Assembly: GCA_024305745.1 (NCBI GenBank)
Contig: JAHRBS010000009.1
Span: forward strand, 1,302,001-1,366,000
Reading direction: 5' to 3'
Length of the DNA stretch: 64,000 nt
Source of the DNA: Polyporus tsugae
Lineage: Eukaryota > Basidiomycota > Agaricomycetes > Polyporales > Polyporaceae
A model generated the notes under the pieces. It worked only from the letters and a program-made list of their open reading frames with translations. It searched no databases and was not told the DNA's origin. Numbering within the stretch: the stretch's first letter is position 1; each line of letters begins with the position of its first letter. Shown piece by piece: positions 24,983 through 35,233 of this stretch. Position numbers and translations under genes: made by a program.

Positions 24983-26836
24983 TGCGATTAACGTTCTCTC
25001 TCAAGAACAGGTCCATAGAGCGACTGACCGCTGACTCGGAAGCCTTACTTTTACGTACGCAACAACTCCCGGATTCCGTCTGCAAGAGCTCCTTGTAGTG
25101 CTGCAATCTCGTGACTTGGCGCGACGGTCAGGGAAGGATTGTCGAAGCGGTCAAAGAGGGGTCACAGGGCGGGTTTCTCAAGGACTCGAGTGTTCCATTG
25201 CCACGGTCGACCGCCGTTGGCCGAGCAATCCGCGGAAGTCATTGGACTCGATTCAATTTTCTTTGATGTTCAGGTGCGTCGCGGTACCAAATGCTACACC
25301 AGGTCGAGAACTTATGAGCTTGCTAGGAGGACCGGAGTTCCTGCACTGGAGTCTCGGAATTATGACGACGGTCCTGATCGGGGCCGCGCGGCAGTCTCGT
25401 TTACTGGTATAGCCCGGCATTGCTCTCTGCAAGTCGTTATCGGTATTGTCAGATTGGTCGGCTTCTGTATCCAAGAACGCGTTGGACGACATACCTTTGA
25501 CTGGAAGTTTGAACAGAGCTTTCGCAACGAGAGTCGTCGGAAGAATGGTGTATGGCAGGCGCTAATGCCTGCGCTCCCACGGCTTCTCCAGTGGCGGGCG
25601 CTGGCCGTACGGACGCGCTGTCCAAGTGGCAAGTGTTCACGTATCATATATCAGCTAACTTATGATACAGTGGCCCGATGTTGCCGCACTCTCAACTCCT
25701 CAAGAGCAGCGACACGAAGCATGTTACACAGTGAGTCACACACCGATTGCAAGTTACTACTTAATGCCACTGACTGGACGATCTTTTGCCACCGGAATCG
25801 TGTGCCGGCGGTGGGCCCAGGCTGACTCAGTAGACCTTTGGGCAGGAGTGCTGGGATGTCCTTCCGTTCGTCAACACAGTTGGAGCACTCGAGTGGACGA
25901 AGATGGTCATTCAAAGCCCTGTTACAAGGGCTCCGCCCTTGGCGGTATTGTAGAATGTGCGCACACAAAAGACATCCTGGGCACTCCGCCGAGGTACTAA
26001 ACACCTCTCCAGCCATTCATCACAGCCATTTTCTGGGACCGAAGAAAGCCGCGATGCGAACAACAGAATCATGCGCAATCTGGACCCGAATTCGGCTGAC
26101 CTCTCGTCACATTTCTAGGCTGCCAACACGAACATGAACATGCCGACACATGCCGGGCACGCCAGCCTCCGCCCTATAAAGCCCCACTTCCTCGCTCATC
26201 CTCTCTTTCCTCAGAGCTTCCATGTTCTCTTCCCTCTCCACACCCCTAGGTGCGCTGGCGCCTCGCAGAGATGCGGTTCGCTGGTCGTACGCTTTCGTGA
26301 AGGGTTGAACGTTGAACTGGGATGTTTCTCCCCCACATGTCCTCGCGGTCTCTTCCTGCGGGACGGGGATACATAGGCACCTCGCCAAAGACACGTACGT
26401 CGCGTCATTCTCGTCCCTCGTCCCTTTCCAACTGTTTCTCCTCCCCCAGGCTACGTCGGAGGTGTCCATTCACCCACTTCTCTCGGTACGTCCCATCGCA
26501 TGCTTCCTGACAATCTGTCGCTCATCATTGTGCCGGATATTTTTCTTCCCTTTCTCTCTCTCTCTCTCTCTCTCTGTGGCGTGTTAATCACCATAGGAAC
26601 ACAACGTCGCACGGCATAGCTGACCCACCACCACGTACGTTCCTTCGCCTCCTCACTTAGCTGACCAATACTTGAGCTCACCGCCTCGCTTCTAGCGCGC
26701 GCAATGCACAAGGTGTCAGCCGCCCGTCGACGGTAAGCCCACCTTGTGGCAGTCGACGTTCGCGGCGTGTCACACTCGGGCTCCCCACCTTCGCCGCGAA
26801 TCACTTGACTGTGACGGCGAAGAGGTGGACGAGCCA
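24983..26836. other. Intergenic, no confident gene
   Basis: About 1.85 kb upstream of P450 A. Plus-strand frames at 25139-25825 are open but unassigned. A short exon-like frame at 26221 (MFSSLSTPLGALAPRRDA) ends in a possible splice donor. It could start a small multi-exon gene running to 27081, whose last exons are the duplicated cassette. This could not be confirmed. Confidence 0.35.
26553..26575 (+). repeat. (TC)n microsatellite
   Basis: Uninterrupted dinucleotide run of about 11-12 TC units, possibly within an intron of the uncertain gene at 26.2-27.1 kb. Confidence 0.9.
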
Positions 26837-27241
26837 ACGCCCTTCCGGTACAGTCGCCTGTCGGGGACGGGCGACTCGGATTGTGCGGAGTCGGCACGTC
26901 GCATTGCAAGGCAGAGCCTCCGACTGGTGAGTGTATGCAACGCTCGGTGCTCTTCGGTCGGATGCCTAACGAAACATTTGTAGCGTGCACCCGGATCTGC
27001 AAGGCTGGCCGAGGTGAGTTTCGAGCTTCCGCATGTTCACTGACGCTCGCAGGCCATTCCGGATACATAGTACCATCTAGAAGCTGTCAGGCCGAGGTAG
27101 AGTATCCTGGTAGTAGCCAAGCCAATGATATAGGGCGGGTTAATGACATGTAAATACAGTAATGGTTCAAGAATATAACATCGAAGGAGCAGCAATCACG
27201 GTGCCAGACCGGGTCTCTTCTCGGCGTAGCCCAGGGTACTA
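26837..27241 (+). repeat. 400-bp duplicated cassette, copy 1
   Basis: Direct copy of 34598-35006, with scattered substitutions and small indels. It holds the 3' end of a small gene: FRYSRLSGTGDSDCAESA, RRIARQSLRL, intron, RAPGSARLAE, intron, AIPDT and stop. It continues into a shared 3' flank ending at the GGTACT near 27240. The two copies have different sequence upstream of the ACGCCCTTCCGG start point. Here the frame continues upstream as CDGEEVDEP. Confidence 0.85.
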
Positions 27242-28116
27242 AATATCCGCGCGTTGAAATTGGTGTGGCACGCGTTTCTTTCGTCGCAGGCTCGCATTGA
27301 CTGGTCAGCAACAGAATGGCGCATGCCGGCAACACGCGCAACTCCCCGTTCGATTGGTTGCCTTCGTCTTACTGGGGTTGTTTCGGAATGCGCGTATCTA
27401 CGGTACAAAATGTTCACGGAAAGGACCTATGTATGTCTCACGCGCGTCCAACCGGTACACACACACAACTGGTCGCCGGAGTCGTCAGATGTGTACACAG
27501 ACGTCGACGAGGACTCGGACGCGGGCTCGGACCAACTGCCGCATCCGCCGTATATGCATGGACCGCTATAGGTCATCATCGCAGTGCATCACCGCGGTAT
27601 AGAAGTCGTTGCGATCACTTCGGCTGCACGAGCTCCATCTCATCGAGGAAGACAGCGTGGAGTTGCGTCTGTTCCCATTCGAGGTGCTCAAAGTAGAGCA
27701 CGTTCGGTCGCCCGCCCCCGTCCCCTCCCCCGGTCCCATCTCCGTCCCAGTTCCCGTCCTCCGCCCTGCCGTACGTCTCCGGGTTCTGTCGCTCTGCGCG
27801 GTGTCGCCCAATGAGGAACCAGGGCAGCGTGCACGCGCGCCAGAGCGGGAGTGCGGAGACACACTCCCAGTCGACAAACCCGTGAGCGTCCCGGACGCGT
27901 CGACGAGGATGTTTTGGGACGAGGGGTCGTCGTGGAAGATGACGGTCCGCTCTGGGGGCGCGTCGGCTGTCGCGGGCTGGAACACGCGCGGGAGGAGGTA
28001 GGCGAGGCATTCGGCAAGAGCCTTGGTATCTTCAGGTCCTCCACCTCGCCGTCCAAGTCCGACTCATCCAGATCCGATATTACTCCCACCGAGTTTCATC
28101 GGCCAGTCTGGTTTCC
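27242..28116 (-). repeat. Inverted duplication, right copy (APH kinase block), main part
   Basis: Reverse complement of 21184-22153. The remaining 34 bases of the block lie beyond the foldback element at 29088-29121. It abuts the 400-bp cassette at 27241/27242 with no spacer, so two independent duplication edges meet here. Confidence 0.85.
27480..28105 (-). pseudogene. APH-type phosphotransferase pseudogene, right copy
   Basis: Minus-strand counterpart of the 21.2-kb pseudogene. Catalytic loop TVIFHDDPSSQNILVD is intact, followed by ASGTLTG. The next conserved piece, GFVDWECVSALP, is out of frame exactly as in the left copy. A further 1-nt deletion near 28030-28040, relative to the left copy, separates the upstream piece (SDLDESDLDGEVEDL) from AECLAYLLPRVFQPA. 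In contrast the left copy's own frameshift near 21370 is absent here. The 3' part reads TLPWFLIGRHRAERQNPETY and GRPNVLYFEHLEWEQTQL. Kinase activity is not expected. Confidence 0.7.
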
Positions 28117-28316
28117 CTTGTCTCGTACCCACCCGTAGTAAGCTCGCACCCCACCACCGCATCTAACACGTCTGGGGCAATAGAACCGGCGCACCCCCCG
28201 TGCCAATTAGCGCCTTATTAGCGCCGGATAGCCGATGCCAATCCGGAAGGCAGTCTCGCGTCACCCTTCGCGCGACGCGTGCGGGTCGCTGCTCACCCAT
28301 CGCGCAACGCGCGAGA
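28117..28316 (+). repeat. Left terminal inverted repeat of foldback element
   Basis: Highly GC-rich, with internal short repeats (TTAGCGCC twice) and CG-rich near-palindromes around the inner end (CGCGCGACGCG). One mismatch to the right repeat lies near the inner boundary. Confidence 0.9.
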
Positions 28317-28887
28317 GGAAAGTGGCGGTAAAAGATCTATAATGCCTCTGGGGACAAGTGCGTAACATTGAGTAGTATAACATGTGTCAAGGAAAGGTGT
28401 GAAATGGTACGAACTGTGATGCAACAGTAACACCCAAGCTCAAGCCTACCGGGGTCGGAATTGAACGACAACAATTGTTTATCGGCTCGCATTACCATCT
28501 ACAGGGACGATTAATGTACAGGCACAGTACCAGTCCATGTTTCAGGAGGCTCGCGAAGAGCTGAAGCTGGAACAAAGGCTGCAGAGAACCTACTATGGCT
28601 AATTATAGTGATCTATCTACCAAGTCCACCTTGCCCTTGCGCGCGGTGGCATTTTTTTGTTACAAGAGTCTCAGTAGTGTAACATACAGTTCTTTAATGC
28701 TCCTTGGATATATCTGTGTAGATTAGGATATTTCTGCACAAGTTTTGCGTGTATCACGAGAACCTGGATTCAAGTAGTCCTGAAGTTGCTAGCGGCCTTT
28801 TGTGCGTCAAATAAAACTTTGCATAGCTCAGTGATTGTGTTATTCTCATACTCTTCCGAAATATAATTGCCTTTCCCTCACGCTGCT

Positions 28888-29087
28888 TCTCGCGCGTTGC
28901 GCGATAGGTGAGCAGCGACCCGCACGCGTCGCGCGAAGGGTGACGCGAGACTGCCTTCCGGATTGGCATCGGCTATCCGGCGCTAATAAGGCGCTAATTG
29001 GCACGGGGGGTGCGCCGGTTCTATTGCCCCAGACGTGTTAGATGCGGTGGTGGGGTGCGAGCTTACTACGGGTGGGTACGAGACAAG
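28888..29087 (-). repeat. Right terminal inverted repeat of foldback element
   Basis: Reverse complement of 28117-28316 over the full 200 bases with one substitution seen. The near identity points to a recent insertion. Confidence 0.9.
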
Positions 29088-29121
29088 GTTTCCCCAAGCT
29101 TCGAGCGTACAAGGAATGACT
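29088..29121 (-). repeat. Inverted duplication, right copy, distal fragment split off by the foldback element
   Basis: Thirty-four bases matching the reverse complement of 21150-21183, beginning with the second GTTTCC. They overlap by a few bases (GACTG) with the start of the P450 block at 29118, a microhomology at the rearrangement junction. Confidence 0.8.
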
Positions 29122-31753
29122 GGACTGGACTGGGTAACACCATGTACCTACGCGTGAACATGACTCGCCCAAGCCAGAATCATGAAAGGGACTCCCTACA
29201 ACATTCATTGTACGGTAAATTAATCTAGATATCACAATAAATAAAGGGGATTACAGTACGGTACACTCGACGCATCCTTAGCCTCAGCGAGACGCGAGGC
29301 TGACGTTGAGGGTCATCTCGGGCTTCGAGGATGCGTGGTCGGTGACTGGATAAGTAATGCCAGCGAAGTTCCAAAGGACGGGCTTGTCCGGCGAGAGCTG
29401 GAAGTGGAAGGTGGACACGAGGATGGCAAGGACGATCTCTGAAAATAACGACAGTCAGAGGGGGGGACGCGTCAGACGGTAAGTGTGCGACTCACTCATT
29501 TCCAGCTGAGAGAACTTGAAACCGCTGGATACGTAGAAGTAACGAGAACGAGTCAGCCTCTGAGAATGACTCCGAAGTGGAACGACAGAAAGAGAACGCA
29601 CATGCACGCATTTCCGCCGCTGATGAAAGTCATCCTGTCGCGCACCCCGCGTCAGATATACGGTACACGCATCGAAGCACACACAGAATACGAATACGGA
29701 GTACGCACAAGTTGGCGTAGATGCCGGGGATACGCGCGTCCTCGACGGCCTTGGGCATGGGCTGCAGCCACCGCTCCGGTTTCCACTCCCACGCGTCCTC
29801 GCCCCACAGCGCCTTGTTGATGTTGCACCCCCGCAGGTTGAGGAAGATGGTCGTGCCCTTGGGGACCGGAACCTCCGTTATGAGGGTACCGTCGGTGCAG
29901 CGCACGGGCTCGGAGAGCGGAACGACAGTATCGACCCTCGCTCTGAAAACGGAAAACGAATCAGCCCAAGTCGTGGCAGAGAAGCAATGGAGCACGAGCT
30001 CACTGTCGAGCATTGATAGTGACCGGGGCATGCCTGTCATGCGCGTCGCAGCGGTCAGTCCGAAGGGGGCACAGGATGTGTAAGGCGAAGAGGGGGGGGC
30101 TTACAGGCGGAGCGTCTCGCGGCAGATCGCATCAAGGTATGGCAGAGCGCACAGCTCGTCGTACGGAATGTCCTTGCCGTACTGCTCTTGCGCTTCACAC
30201 AGCTCGGCGCGGAGCTTGTCTTGGACGTCCTGGTTTATACAGAGGAGGTGCATGAGCCGCGAGAGTGCGTTCGAGGTGGTGTCGACGCCGGCCAAGATGA
30301 ACGTTCTGTGTCCGCATCCAATCAAGGCTTAGTCAAGACGCTGGGCAGTGATTGCGAAAATGGTTCCAGATACGTACCCCATCTGCGCAAGGACCTCGTC
30401 ATCAGGGAGCCTGTCTTCTTCAGATGCATTCATGTTCTCCTTCACTATTTAAGCCGCCATCAGGATGTGATGGAGCACACTGTGCAACCGTGGACTCACA
30501 TAGCACGCTCATGATGTCCTTCCCCTCTCCCAGGGCGTGGAGCAGCTCCTCGTCACCACTCTCGATCGCAGCTTTCTTCGCGTAGTATATATCTTCTGTC
30601 CTCTTGGACATGACATCCGTGATTTTCTTCAAACGCTGGACGCTTGGGATGGGAACGAGATCGAGAAGGAAACGACGGAACCAGGCCGGACCGAGGTAGG
30701 ACAGGTACGGGGTGATTTCGCGAGTCCATAGGGTGTCGTTGGTCGAGGGTCTAGAAATAACGCCACACGTAAGATCAGTTGTCCCTATGCGCACGATATA
30801 TGCTGGATACGAACACGAAGGATTTGACAGACTCCGTAAACACGTCCCCGGATTCAGAGTCAGCCACGAGCGGATCGAAGGAATAGCCCAGGCCGCCTCG
30901 ACCGACGAGCTCGAGTGCGGCGCGTCCCATCCATGCGAGTACGTCGAGGTCCTTCGGCCCGTCCTTGACTCTGGACTCGAGGGCCGTCCCAAGCTACATT
31001 GGTGGGACCGTCAGAGAGGGTTGCAAGCACAAACAGGGACAGCGTCTTACTCTACCGGCGACGTCGTAGAACAGGGGCGTTAGGTTGCGCATGCACGCCC
31101 CGGAGAACACTGGGTTGAGCATCTTGCGCTGCTTCTTGTGGGCCGCGCCGTATGTTCCCAGTAAACCCGGACCAAGGAGCAGGCGTATCGTGCTGTCCAA
31201 ACGTCAGGCGTCTTCCGCGGAGTACGAGGCTGGACGTTGAGCATACCTAATGTTTTTCTCTCCCCGGTAGTAGTTGTCCTGGTCCTTGACATAGATGCTC
31301 TGCATCGCCTTCGGGTCGTAGATGTGCAACGTCCTCGTCTGTACGATGCGTTAAACATTGATCCAAGACCTTCAAGCGGTGGAGGAACCTACACCGAAGA
31401 AACCACGGCACTTTGCGAGCGGGCCATAGGTCTGAATGAGGTCATCGACGAATTTCCAACTATTATGGTTGAACATCTGGAACATGTTCCCTGTTGCGAG
31501 TCAGCCTTCACGTACTTAATAACAGCCGACAATCTCACGCACCTGAAATGATCGACCCGGAGGGAGGGCCGGGAAGTTTGTCCAACGGAGATCTCACGAG
31601 ATAGTTTCGTGCGAAACGCCATATGAAGTGGAGGAAAAGACCGGACGCGATGAAGACCGCAAGTTGTGCCATAGGGGAGACGATAGGTGGATGTGAAAAC
31701 GACAGTAGGGCCTGAGAATAGGCATGAACTTCCACGGACGTCCTTATATGCGA
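29118..31753 (-). repeat. P450 duplication block, copy B
   Basis: Direct repeat of 22338-24982. Exons and most introns align, with moderate divergence concentrated in introns. Confidence 0.85.
29284..31672 (-). CDS. Cytochrome P450 monooxygenase B (tandem pair)
   Basis: Second member of the pair, ATG at 31672 (MAQLAVFIASGLFLHFIWRF), stop at 29284-29286. The same motifs appear in the same order: KLPGPPSGS hinge, TRTLHIYDPKAM, KKQRKMLNPVFSGACMRNL, I helix FILAGVDTTSNALSRLMHL, ICRETLRL with ExxR, and WKPERWLQPMP. The heme loop rebuilt across the intron is FISGGNACIGFKFSQLEM: the axial cysteine is kept, but Asn stands where Arg is usual. All splice sites seen in copy A are kept and no stop was found, so it looks expressible. 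Differences from A are spread along the protein. Membrane-anchored ER enzyme by its N-terminus; substrate unknown. Confidence 0.9.
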
Positions 31754-33223
31754 CGACTCAGTTTGCTGGCATCAGTAATTCATCAAATGTCTGAAACTGT
31801 CTGATTCAGAAGTGACCTAAGTTACAACGAGGTGTGCAGAGATGGGGACAGAAAACAGATTGCATAGAACCGATTACGCTATAGAAAATACTAGCTCAGG
31901 GACCAATCAGGGACGGCCGCGCGCACGAGCGCTACGCACGGCGCGAACCGCGTCCTATGCGCCTCCACGACCGCGCACCAAGTATTGCTCGCCGGAAGTG
32001 TTGCCCACCGACGCCTGCCGGCGCGCCCGCACGCGGTTACCGCGGGGCCCACTTCTTAGGTCCCGTCGTTGGCTAACTCTTGCAGGCGAATCCCCTTGCA
32101 CGCGCTGCCACTATCCCAGCACGCTGCCTTTTCCGTCACATACCCAGCGAGCGGGCCTCCCCTCGTCCTGGGCCCCGCCCGTTTCCTATCTTGTCGGCCG
32201 GTGGCGCACTGAGACAACATCGGCTCGGCAATGTGATACCTGTGCGCCCTGGACTCATCTCGGCGCATCAACGATTGATGCGCCACATGGGCAGTCAGGA
32301 CAAAGTTACAAACTCCGAGCAAGCACTGCCAAGGAGTCCTCCTCTCCCTGCTCCACGTGCATCGAGACTACTTATACGAATCCATTCACCCACGCGGGGA
32401 CGCCAGGACGAGGCGAAACACAATCAAACGAGCATTCATGAACTATACTGTAATACACCAAGCAAGCAACAAGATAATCAGACGACGAGGGGATGGACTG
32501 TACACGAGGAGGGGGGTGACCGTGAGCCGAGCCTACTATGCTAACTTACAAGGCCTCGCGCGAGGCTACTATTCTGAAGAACTACTAGTATTGTACATGG
32601 TAGCGAGAAGGCGAGACGTCCGAAGTAGAGAGACCAAGAAGCACAAGAAGGCCCGCACGCGCGCGCTGGGGGCAGAGATCATGATGACGTCGTGGAAGAT
32701 CATGGCGAGCACCTCTAGAGCAAGGAGTTATCCCGAATGGTGTCAACATCAGATACACGTCCGGAGAACGTGAGAATGTGCCTCTGCATAGCTACACGAA
32801 AAACGTTATCATATGAAAAGGAACGGCGAGAGAGAACACAGTACGAACCGTGTCAAGCTGACCGGTACCTCCGCAGATGACATTAAACTGGTGGAGACCC
32901 GCAGGAAGGGTGATCCCAAAGGAAAGTTGACTTTTACGAAGTCCAGTGTGTCGATGTGGATGAGGAGGATTCAGAATCGATGATGGGCGAAGTCACCCAA
33001 AACGGTCTTGTGTGGTCTTGATAGGATCCAAAGCTGTTGGTAAATAGGAACAAACACCTTCCCAAAACGGACGATTTCCACCCCACGATCTACGCGTCGC
33101 GCGGCGCGTCTCCGCTTTGCTCCCGCTCCTGCTCCTCTTCCTCTTCCTGCTCGGATCCTGCTCCTGCTCCCTCCCACCACGCTGCAGCCGTAGGTGCTCT
33201 CTGGCTTTAAATACTCTCGAAAC
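31754..33223. other. Intergenic, no confident gene
   Basis: About 1.5 kb between P450 B and the NSE4 pseudogene. A plus-strand open frame (31842-32441) is Arg/Ser/Thr-rich without motifs and is probably fortuitous. Near 33001-33058 lies one copy of a dispersed short repeat (minus orientation) also found at 39.5 and 41.1 kb. Confidence 0.45.
33005..33058 (-). repeat. Dispersed ~50-bp repeat, copy 1
   Basis: On the minus strand it contains TATTTACCAACAGCTTTGG followed by ATCCTA, similar to 41138-41187 and 39547-39593. Copies 1 and 3 match at roughly 32 of their first 36 positions. Confidence 0.6.
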
Positions 33224-34576
33224 ATGGCGATAGAAGACGTCGATATGCACGATGTGGTGTACGACCCCAACCAAGACCCAGAGTTGACACGCGATATCAG
33301 GAGGAAGTACAGACGTGCCGTCAAGCAGCTCACCGGTATGCCATCCACATTCTTCGCATTGCCTGTTTGCTAACTTCAAGCTCCGCAGAAACCCAGGACA
33401 TTAGCGTCGACGATGTGGCGGAGCAGCTACGGCAGGCAGACCTCCTGTTCAAAGAAGGTACGGAGTAACTCCCATCCTCGTCGCAATCCCTCCCCCACTT
33501 TGTATGCCTCTCTCACCCTACCATGCCTCCTCCACACAGTGCAAGTCATCTAAGAGGCGACGAACGACTCGGGCCTCCTTGTCCAGATCTCCCAGATCGG
33601 CGCCGCCAAGGCACGCGCGATGAAGTCTGGCTCTGGCACGTTCGACTTCGATGAATTCGTCGCCCGTCTCATCACCTACATGGGCGGCCGCAAGCTGCTC
33701 TCCCCGGTCGTTGTCGACGAAGACGATGGAGACGACGAGTACGACGAGGGAGGCGCGCCGCTCGACTGGGAGCGCATCGGCCGGCGCGCGCTGTCGAAGA
33801 GCAGGCGGGTGCCTGAAATGGACTTCATGTACGTGGTTTCGCGTTTGCCTCTGCGTGGTGTGGACAAAGAGGTTGATGTGTGTCTGCGGTCGGGTGCGAA
33901 TGTGGGATGCGATACGGACTCTGACGGCGATTGGGGAGGTAGGCTGGGGCCACTCTCGATCGAGCAGAAGAAGCGGGCACAGGCGAAGAGGGCGAAGCTC
34001 GAGAAGAACAAAGAGGATCTGAAGAAACCGCAGGAGATCACCGAGGAGGACATCACGGGGTCCGAGAACGAGACGACCAAGAACGTCGCTACAGGACGTC
34101 GCGTCGGTCGCCTACTGGCCGCCGGCTGTGGTTAATCCATTCGCATTGCCTCGGTACTGCCCTACAGATCGAACAATTGTCCAAGATTGACGGGAACGTG
34201 AACATTTTCAAATTCGTTATCAACCCACACGACTTTGGGCAGTCTGTGGAAAACCTGTTTTATCTCTCGTTCCTTATCCGAGACGGCAAGTGCGCCTTTT
34301 TTTTTTTACCGAAGAGGAGACGGGCGAGCCGGTCATACGTAAGTTGTCTCCTCGCGGTCACATTCGGAGTGCACCACTGATCAAACACACTTATGCAGTG
34401 CTGTGTGAGCAGGCCACACGAGAAGATTACAAGGATGGGCTACTGAAGCATCAGCTCGTCTTGGAATTTGACGTGGACACATAGAAGGTCCGTTAATGTG
34501 TCGTACCCCACAGCGCGCGATCGAGGTAGTCAACATCACCGAGCCGATGATCCCGCAGCGGCCCAAATCAGTATGA
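33224..34576 (+). pseudogene. NSE4: NSE4 (SMC5/6 complex kleisin subunit) pseudogene
   Basis: Nse4 is the kleisin bridging Smc5 and Smc6 in DNA repair. The exon chain is recognisable. MAIEDVDMHDVVYDPNQDPE opens it, with DIRRKYRRAVKQLTE and ISVDDVAEQLRQADLLFKE. QIGAAKARAMKSGSGTFDFD, DEFVARLITYMGGRK and GPLSIEQKKRAQAKRAKLEK follow. KIDGNVNIFKFVINPHDFGQ and SVENLFYLSFLIRDGKCA lead to TEEETGEPVI, then NITEPMIPQRPKSV at the end. Three lesions break it: TAA at 33551-33553 before EATNDS, where the family usually has Gln; an 11-T run (34297-34307) that shifts the frame inside the winged-helix domain; and TAG at 34482-34484 where Trp is expected (DVDT-stop-K). A later acceptor could skip the TAA but not the others. 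An intact copy presumably exists elsewhere, since NSE4 is normally essential. Confidence 0.75.
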
Positions 34577-34597
34577 CGGCGTCGGATGATACCGAGG

Positions 34598-35006
34598 ACG
34601 CCCTTCCGGTACAGTCGCCTGTCGGGGATGGGCGACTCGGATTGTGCGGAGTCGGCGAGTCGCATTGCAAGGCAGACCCTCCGACTGGTGAGTGTATGCA
34701 ACGCTCGGTGCTCTTCGGTCAGATGCCTAACGAAACAATTGTAGCGTGCACCCGGATCTGTAAGGCTGGCCGAGGAAATGTACGAGGTGAGTGTCAAGCT
34801 TCCACCTGTTCACCGACGCTTGCAGGCCATTCCAGTACCGTCTAGAAGCTGTCAGACCGAGGTAGAGTATCCTGGTAGTAGCCAAGCCAATGGCCGCGCA
34901 GTGATAGGGCGGATTAATGACATGTAAATACAGTCATGGTTCAAGAAATATAACATCAAAGGTGCAGCAATCACCGGGTCTCTTCTCGGCGTAGCCCAAG
35001 GTACTA
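34598..35006 (+). repeat. 400-bp duplicated cassette, copy 2
   Basis: Copy of 26837-27241, fused just downstream of the NSE4 pseudogene. Gene-end exons are still readable: FRYSRLSGMGDSDCAESA, SRIARQTLRL, then RAPGSVRLAEEMYE. Here the last exon reads through AIPVPSR instead of stopping after AIPDT. There is no upstream exon of the same gene, so this is an orphan 3' end. Confidence 0.85.
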
Positions 35007-35218
35007 TGTTATGTATGTATCGGTCTACATTCTAGAGTATCTGATGTCCTCGGTCGTACATCCGAGCCTCAAGCTTGTGGCGATCCGTATAGCTTCACAT
35101 TCTCAAATAAGAGCCGTAACGCGCAGGACGATGCGTAACGTGGGTTCAATCTTTACATAAGCTAAAGTTGATGTAATCCCTGGGGTTAGTCTGGCCGGGT
35201 CCAGCGTGTGTATCCTCC
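35007..35218. other. Spacer upstream of retroposed unit
   Basis: Short unique sequence between the cassette and the left target-site duplication. No gene seen. Confidence 0.5.
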
Positions 35219-35233
35219 GACGATGGTGCTTTG

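Larger units (their letters stand above)
28117..29087. mobile_element. Non-autonomous foldback DNA transposon with 200-bp terminal inverted repeats
   Basis: A 971-bp element starting CTTGTCTCGTACCC and ending with its complement. The terminal inverted repeats are 28117-28316 and 28888-29087, 200 bases each, differing at one position by my reading. The direct repeat GTTTCC flanks both sides (28111-28116 and 29088-29093) as a 6-bp target duplication. The paralogous locus at 21151-21200 shows the empty site: the host sequence runs straight through with a single copy of GTTTCC (reverse strand). The 571-bp interior is more AT-rich and has no open frame for a transposase, so the element must move in trans. 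Superfamily is not clear; the 6-bp duplication does not match hAT (8) or Tc1/mariner (TA). Confidence 0.88.

Noticed and set aside
33551..33553. NSE4 TAA removed by using the later acceptor TAAG
   Set aside because: Possible for this stop alone, but the conserved VQ..EAT spacing and two further lesions downstream favour a pseudogene.
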